Below are positions 60,546 to 64,000 of a stretch of DNA of 64,000 nucleotides, one piece after another; within the stretch, counting starts at the first letter, position 1, and every line of letters begins with the position of its first letter. The notes beneath the pieces are model-generated. The model did not search any database. It was not told the origin of the DNA and saw nothing but the letters and a program-made list of their open reading frames with translations. The position numbers were made by a program, and so were the translations under genes. This DNA comes from Escherichia coli (GTDB lineage Bacteria; Pseudomonadota; Gammaproteobacteria; Enterobacterales; Enterobacteriaceae): positions 1,178,001-1,242,000 of the forward strand of contig NZ_AP027764.1 in the NCBI RefSeq assembly GCF_036503815.1. Direction: 5' to 3'.

Positions 60546-61003
60546 GCAGATTAACCGCGATTATCTCCGCTCTGGTTATCTGCATCATCGTCTGCCTGTC
60601 ATGGGCTGCTAATTATTACCGTGATAACGCCATGACTTACAAAGAGCAGCGCGACAAAAACACCAGAGAACTGAAACTGGCGAACGCCACCATCAAAGAC
60701 ATGCAGATCCGCCAGCGTGATGTAGCGGCTCTGGATGCCAAATACACGAAGGACTTAGCTGATGCTAAAAAGCAGCTTGATGATTTGCAGCGTTGTGTTC
60801 GCACTGGCAAGTGTGGGCTGCACTTCAACGCCAGATGTCCCGCGAATGGAGCGACCAGCACCGGCAGCTTGGGCGATGTTACCAGCCCCCGACTTAATGA
60901 CTCCGCTGAACGGGATTATTTCACCCTTAGAGAGCGAATCGTCACAGTGACTAAACAGATTAGTTATCTGCAGAACTATATCGTCACCCAGTGCATTATG
61001 TAG
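60542..61003 (+). CDS. Rz inner-membrane spanin subunit
   Basis: A 153-residue type II membrane protein from MSRLTAIISALV: an N-terminal TM helix (about 4-23) and a long periplasmic coiled coil. It pairs with Rz1 to fuse inner and outer membranes at lysis. The ATG overlaps the endolysin stop. Confidence 0.92.
   Translation: MSRLTAIISALVICIIVCLSWAANYYRDNAMTYKEQRDKNTRELKLANATIKDMQIRQRDVAALDAKYTKDLADAKKQLDDLQRCVRTGKCGLHFNARCPANGATSTGSLGDVTSPRLNDSAERDYFTLRERIVTVTKQISYLQNYIVTQCIM
60762..60950 (+). CDS. Rz1 outer-membrane spanin lipoprotein (nested)
   Basis: A 62-residue frame entirely inside Rz in another frame. It has a lipoprotein signal with lipobox ASVGC and a proline-rich mature part (RMERPAPAAWAMLPAPDL), the hallmarks of Rz1. 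Confidence 0.9.
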   Translation: MLKSSLMICSVVFALASVGCTSTPDVPRMERPAPAAWAMLPAPDLMTPLNGIISPLESESSQ

Positions 61004-61035
61004 TATGTTGAGCTTTCTCACTAAAGGATGAAGAA

Positions 61036-61275
61036 ATGAATATATTAGATGATTTTGAAAAACATGCTGAAATCCATGGGTATCTCGAGGTATTGAAAAT
61101 GGGAGCGATGCACTTAGGTGCAGACTTCAAAATTTCAGAGGCATTCTCACATGATAATGTGCTACCTCAATTGCAAGCATTCTATAAAAAAAAATATATA
61201 GAGAAAGAAGCACTTGAAGCGATAAACTGGTGGTCGTCACTGTCGCCGGAGTTACGAAACAAATTCGACAGTTAG
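61036..61275 (+). CDS. Unknown small acidic protein, 79 aa
   Basis: A good ribosome-binding site (AAAGGATGAAG) precedes the ATG. The product is helical and soluble, with many Glu/Lys and aromatic residues (YLEVLKMGAMHLG, INWWSSLSPELR). Less GC-rich than the flanking lysis genes, it sits between Rz/Rz1 and cos, where phages carry optional genes. I do not recognise it. Confidence 0.65.
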   Translation: MNILDDFEKHAEIHGYLEVLKMGAMHLGADFKISEAFSHDNVLPQLQAFYKKKYIEKEALEAINWWSSLSPELRNKFDS

Positions 61276-61314
61276 TATTTAAGTTTTTGATCTAACATAC
61301 GTCACACTTGAAAT

Positions 61315-61336
61315 ACCGCCTCCGGGCGGTTTTTTT
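61315..61336 (+). terminator. Terminator after the lysis region
   Basis: The stem ACCGCC/GGCGGT with loop TCCG and a T-run. Late transcripts must read through it with Q to reach the terminase genes. Confidence 0.8.
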
Positions 61337-61738
61337 ATTGCTATTACAAAGCCCATTCCATGTCGAGTGTCTTTGACAATGGCTTATACCCTACGCAGGA
61401 TAACTTAACTGATATCCCTTTTAACGGATAAAGGTATTCAAGCCTGACACATCATGCGCTGTATCGTCGCTGTATTCCCGCATTAACCATGACCGTAGCC
61501 CGACGGGGAACTCCTTCTGCGCGAGCGTGCGGGAATAATCAAAAACGATGCACACCGGGTTTTTACCGCGCTAATGATTCGCGGGTTTGTCCCTCATGCT
61601 CGCCAGTCCTGTGCGGGGGTGGAAGAAACAGGACACTCACACAGATTCTTGTGGGCACGATGCTATGCCTTTTTTGATTATCCCGATGCCATTCATGCAA
61701 GGCTCTGTATCAGACGTTCGTCAGAGCTGTCTGGCTGA

Positions 61739-61785
61739 CGGGTCCTCCCGGTGGGGGGGGCTGCCACGGGGCGGGAGCGTCGCGG
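61739..61785 (+). other. cos site (lambda-like cosQ and cosN)
   Basis: The segment starts with GACGGGTCCTCCCGG, resembling lambda cosQ (GGGTCCTTTCCGG). Next comes ACGGGGCGG-N6-CGCGG, which keeps lambda's cosN flanks exactly with a different six-base core (GAGCGT for CGACCT). The 12-base overhang would be GGGCGGGAGCGT (61769-61780). It lies 170 bases upstream of the small terminase gene, as in lambda; the gap to 61954 should hold cosB. The DNA between 61337 and 61738 shows no supported gene. Confidence 0.8.
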
Positions 61786-61954
61786 AAAAAGGCTAGTTTT
61801 TGAAATTTCATTCGTCATCACCACAACTATAACAAATTGATATTACAGATATTTTATTTTTATAGTGTCGATTTTGATTGTTTTTTGTTCATCGCTAACA
61901 CCGTTTATCTAAAGTTGTTCGCAAGATGCATGTTTAAAACATTCTGGAGCGGGT

Positions 61955-62449
61955 ATGGATCGAGAGTTAAAAAATCTGACGCTGAATATCAGTCAACTGG
62001 CGGCACTGTCAGGTGTACATCGCCAGACTGCTGCGGCAAGGCTGCAAAATCTACCCGTTGCAGGGGGGCATGAAAGCAACCTCAAGCTTTATCGGGTGGT
62101 TGATATTGTGTCGGCATTTCTGGCATTACCACCGCCGGTTGCAGAAGGCGAAATGGACGCGCATGAGCGCAAAGCCTGGTATCAGTCTGAACGTGAGCGT
62201 CTTAAGTTCGAACAGGAAACCGCACAACTCATTCCGGCCAGTGATGTCAGACGGGAGTTTGCCATCTGGGCAAAAGCGGTCGTGCAGGTGCTGGAGACAT
62301 TACCGGATATTCTGGAACGTGACTGCGGTCTGCAGCCTGCCGCTGTGAGCCGTGTTCAGTCCATTATTGATGATCTGCGTGATCAGATAGCCCTGCGGGT
62401 GACCGAAGCAGGTGCGGATGATGAGGAGGAATTACAGCAGGAGGAGTAA
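61955..62449 (+). CDS. Terminase small subunit (Nu1-like, DUF1441)
   Basis: A 164-residue protein with an N-terminal winged helix (LNISQLAALSGVHRQTAAARLQNL) that binds cosB, and a helical C-terminal part ending in an acidic tail that contacts the large subunit. Just downstream of cos. Stop overlaps the large-subunit ATG (TAATG). Confidence 0.9.
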   Translation: MDRELKNLTLNISQLAALSGVHRQTAAARLQNLPVAGGHESNLKLYRVVDIVSAFLALPPPVAEGEMDAHERKAWYQSERERLKFEQETAQLIPASDVRREFAIWAKAVVQVLETLPDILERDCGLQPAAVSRVQSIIDDLRDQIALRVTEAGADDEEELQQEE

Positions 62450-64000
62450 TGCTGAATCAGGAAACCGCAAAGGCAGCACGAACCGATTCAGGTTATATCC
62501 TTCGCGCACCGAGACGAATGCGGGTTGCTGATGCCGTTGCTCAGTATATGCGGGTGCCCATGGGGGCCGGGAACTCAGTCCCGTGGGATCCGCTGGTGGC
62601 ACCGTATGTTATTGAGCCGATGAACTGCCTGGCCTCGCGTGAATACGACGCAGTGATATTTGTTGGTCCGGCACGAACCGGCAAGACTATCGGCCTGATT
62701 GACGGCTGGGTGATTTACAACGTGATTTGCGATCCTGCGGATATGCTGATCATTCAGATGACGGAGGAAAAAGCCCGCGAACACTCCAAAAAACGACTTG
62801 CCAGAACGTTTCGCGTCAGCCCGGAAGTGGTCAGTCGCCTGAGTCCGAACAAAAATGACAACAACGTTTATGACAGAACATTCCTTGCTGGCAACTACCT
62901 GAAAATCGGCTGGCCGTCAGTAAATATCATGTCCTCATCAGATTATAAATGCGTCGCGCTGACGGATTATGACCGTTTTCCGGAAGATATTGATGGCGAG
63001 GGGGATGCCTTCTCTCTTGCCTCAAAACGTACCACCACATTTATGTCCAGTGGTATGACGCTGGTGGAGAGTTCCCCCGGCAGGGATGTGAAGGATGTGA
63101 AATGGCGACGGACTTCACCGCATGAGGCTCCGCCAACCACGGGGATACTGTCGCTCTATAACCGTGGCGATCGCCGTCGCTGGTACTGGCCCTGTCCACA
63201 CTGTGGTGAGTATTTTCAGCCCTGCGGCGATGTGGTTGCTGGTTTCCGTGATATTGCCGATCCCGTGCTGGCAAGTGAGGCGGCTTATATTCAGTGTCCT
63301 TCCTGTTCAGGACGGATTATGCCTGAACAAAAACGTGAGCTGAACGGACGTGGGGTCTGGTTGCGGGATGGGGAATCCATCAATGCGGATGGCAGTCGTT
63401 ATGGTGATCCCCGACGCTCACGTATTGCGTCATTTTGGATGGAGGGGCCGGCAGCTGCTTACCAGACACTCTCGCAACTCGTTTACAAACTGCTTACTGC
63501 AGAACAGGAATACGAGACAACCGGAAGTGAAGAAACACTCAAGACGGTTATCAATACCGACTGGGGATTACCTTATCTTCCCCGCGCCAGCATGGAGCAA
63601 CGAAAAAGTGAACTACTTGAGCAGCGGGCAGAGCCAGTTCCTTCCCGCAGTGTGCCGGATGGCGTTAATTTCCTTGTGGCGACAGTGGATGTGCAGGCGG
63701 GACGTCATCGCCGTTTTGTGGTTCAGGTAACGGGCTATGGCAGCCGTGGCGAACGCTGGATTATTGATCGTTACAACATCACGCAGTCATTGCGCGGTGA
63801 CAGCGACGGGGAGAGCCAGCGAATTGATCCGGCCAGCTATCCGGAAGACTGGGATGTCCTGCTGACGGATGTTTTTCATAAAAGCTGGCCGCTGGCCTCC
63901 GATCCTTCTCAACAAATGCGACTGATGGCAATGGCGGTGGACTCCGGCGGTGAAGACGGGGTCACTGATAATGCCTATAAATTCTGGCGTCGTTGCCGTC
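62449..64000 (+). CDS. Terminase large subunit GpA (truncated by window end)
   Basis: The first 517 codons are present and the frame is open to the window edge. The packaging ATPase has a Walker A-like FVGPARTGKTIGL (about 67-79), a Walker B-like VALTDYDRFPED, a zinc-ribbon-like CPHCG...CPSC pair, and nuclease-domain acidic residues beginning at VATVDVQAGRHR. This is the lambda GpA family that cuts cos and fills capsids. Confidence 0.95.
   Translation, partial: MLNQETAKAARTDSGYILRAPRRMRVADAVAQYMRVPMGAGNSVPWDPLVAPYVIEPMNCLASREYDAVIFVGPARTGKTIGLIDGWVIYNVICDPADMLIIQMTEEKAREHSKKRLARTFRVSPEVVSRLSPNKNDNNVYDRTFLAGNYLKIGWPSVNIMSSSDYKCVALTDYDRFPEDIDGEGDAFSLASKRTTTFMSSGMTLVESSPGRDVKDVKWRRTSPHEAPPTTGILSLYNRGDRRRWYWPCPHCGEYFQPCGDVVAGFRDIADPVLASEAAYIQCPSCSGRIMPEQKRELNGRGVWLRDGESINADGSRYGDPRRSRIASFWMEGPAAAYQTLSQLVYKLLTAEQEYETTGSEETLKTVINTDWGLPYLPRASMEQRKSELLEQRAEPVPSRSVPDGVNFLVATVDVQAGRHRRFVVQVTGYGSRGERWIIDRYNITQSLRGDSDGESQRIDPASYPEDWDVLLTDVFHKSWPLASDPSQQMRLMAMAVDSGGEDGVTDNAYKFWRRCR

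Noticed and set aside
1..64000. Insertion sequences or transposons
   Set aside because: No transposase gene or terminal inverted repeats with target duplication were seen; the only recombinases are the phage integrase and the invertase fragment.

Overview
The window is chromosomal DNA of Escherichia coli or a very close relative. From left to right it follows the K-12 gene order at about 57-60 min, inverted (argYZQ tRNAs, yqaBA, gshA, luxS, emrBA-mprA, ygaHZY, proXWV, nrdFEIH, ygaM, ygaC, alaE, stpA, ygaPV, yqaE, kbp, glaR, gabPTD, lhgO, glaH, ygaQ, ileY, ypjA). Protein lengths and key motifs match the known E. coli proteins. All comparisons with K-12 are from memory, not from a search.

Layout. 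1-750: three tandem tRNA-Arg(ACG) genes and a tRNA-end remnant. 754-4082: yqaB, yqaA, gshA, the sRNA gene micA and luxS. 4084-5901: a cassette not expected here in K-12, encoding a complete RNA-repair kit (HD phosphoesterase, polynucleotide kinase, RNA ligase). Its HD-Pnk gene carries a frameshift in a homopolymer. 6156-19597: emrBA-mprA efflux, ygaZH, an intact ygaY, the proU glycine betaine importer and the class Ib ribonucleotide reductase operon. 19806-21659: a divergent AhpD-like/MocR pair, also apparently strain-specific. 21716-33204: small core genes, then the glutarate/GABA catabolic operon. 33539-44248: an AT-rich accessory stretch around tRNA ileY, with a GH13-like ygaQ interrupted by one in-frame amber codon, an unrecognised 484-aa protein, a pinH invertase fragment and the autotransporter ypjA.

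44409-64000 is the first 20 kb of a lambdoid prophage. It starts at a degenerate copy of the tmRNA (ssrA) 3' end, an attachment-site remnant, and runs past the window end in the terminase large subunit gene. Its order is canonical: cargo (Dam-like methyltransferase plus OLD-like ATPase/TOPRIM), int, xis, early left genes, a right-facing cargo cassette (2-TM protein plus three proline-rich micropeptides), CI, Cro, a YmfL-like regulator, a replication gene with tandem 15-bp repeats, PerC-like and LexA-DNA-binding-domain-like regulators, RusA, KilA-N protein, a DUF968 protein, Q, a lipoprotein moron, late promoter and terminator, an adenine/cytosine-N4 methyltransferase, pinholin, SAR endolysin, Rz/Rz1, a lambda-like cos site, and small and large terminase.

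The best candidates for new biology are the RNA-repair cassette between luxS and emrB, the SLATT-like/proline-micropeptide cassette set antisense to the predicted pL transcript, and the methyltransferase/ATPase pair beside the attachment site. The last has its own palindrome upstream.
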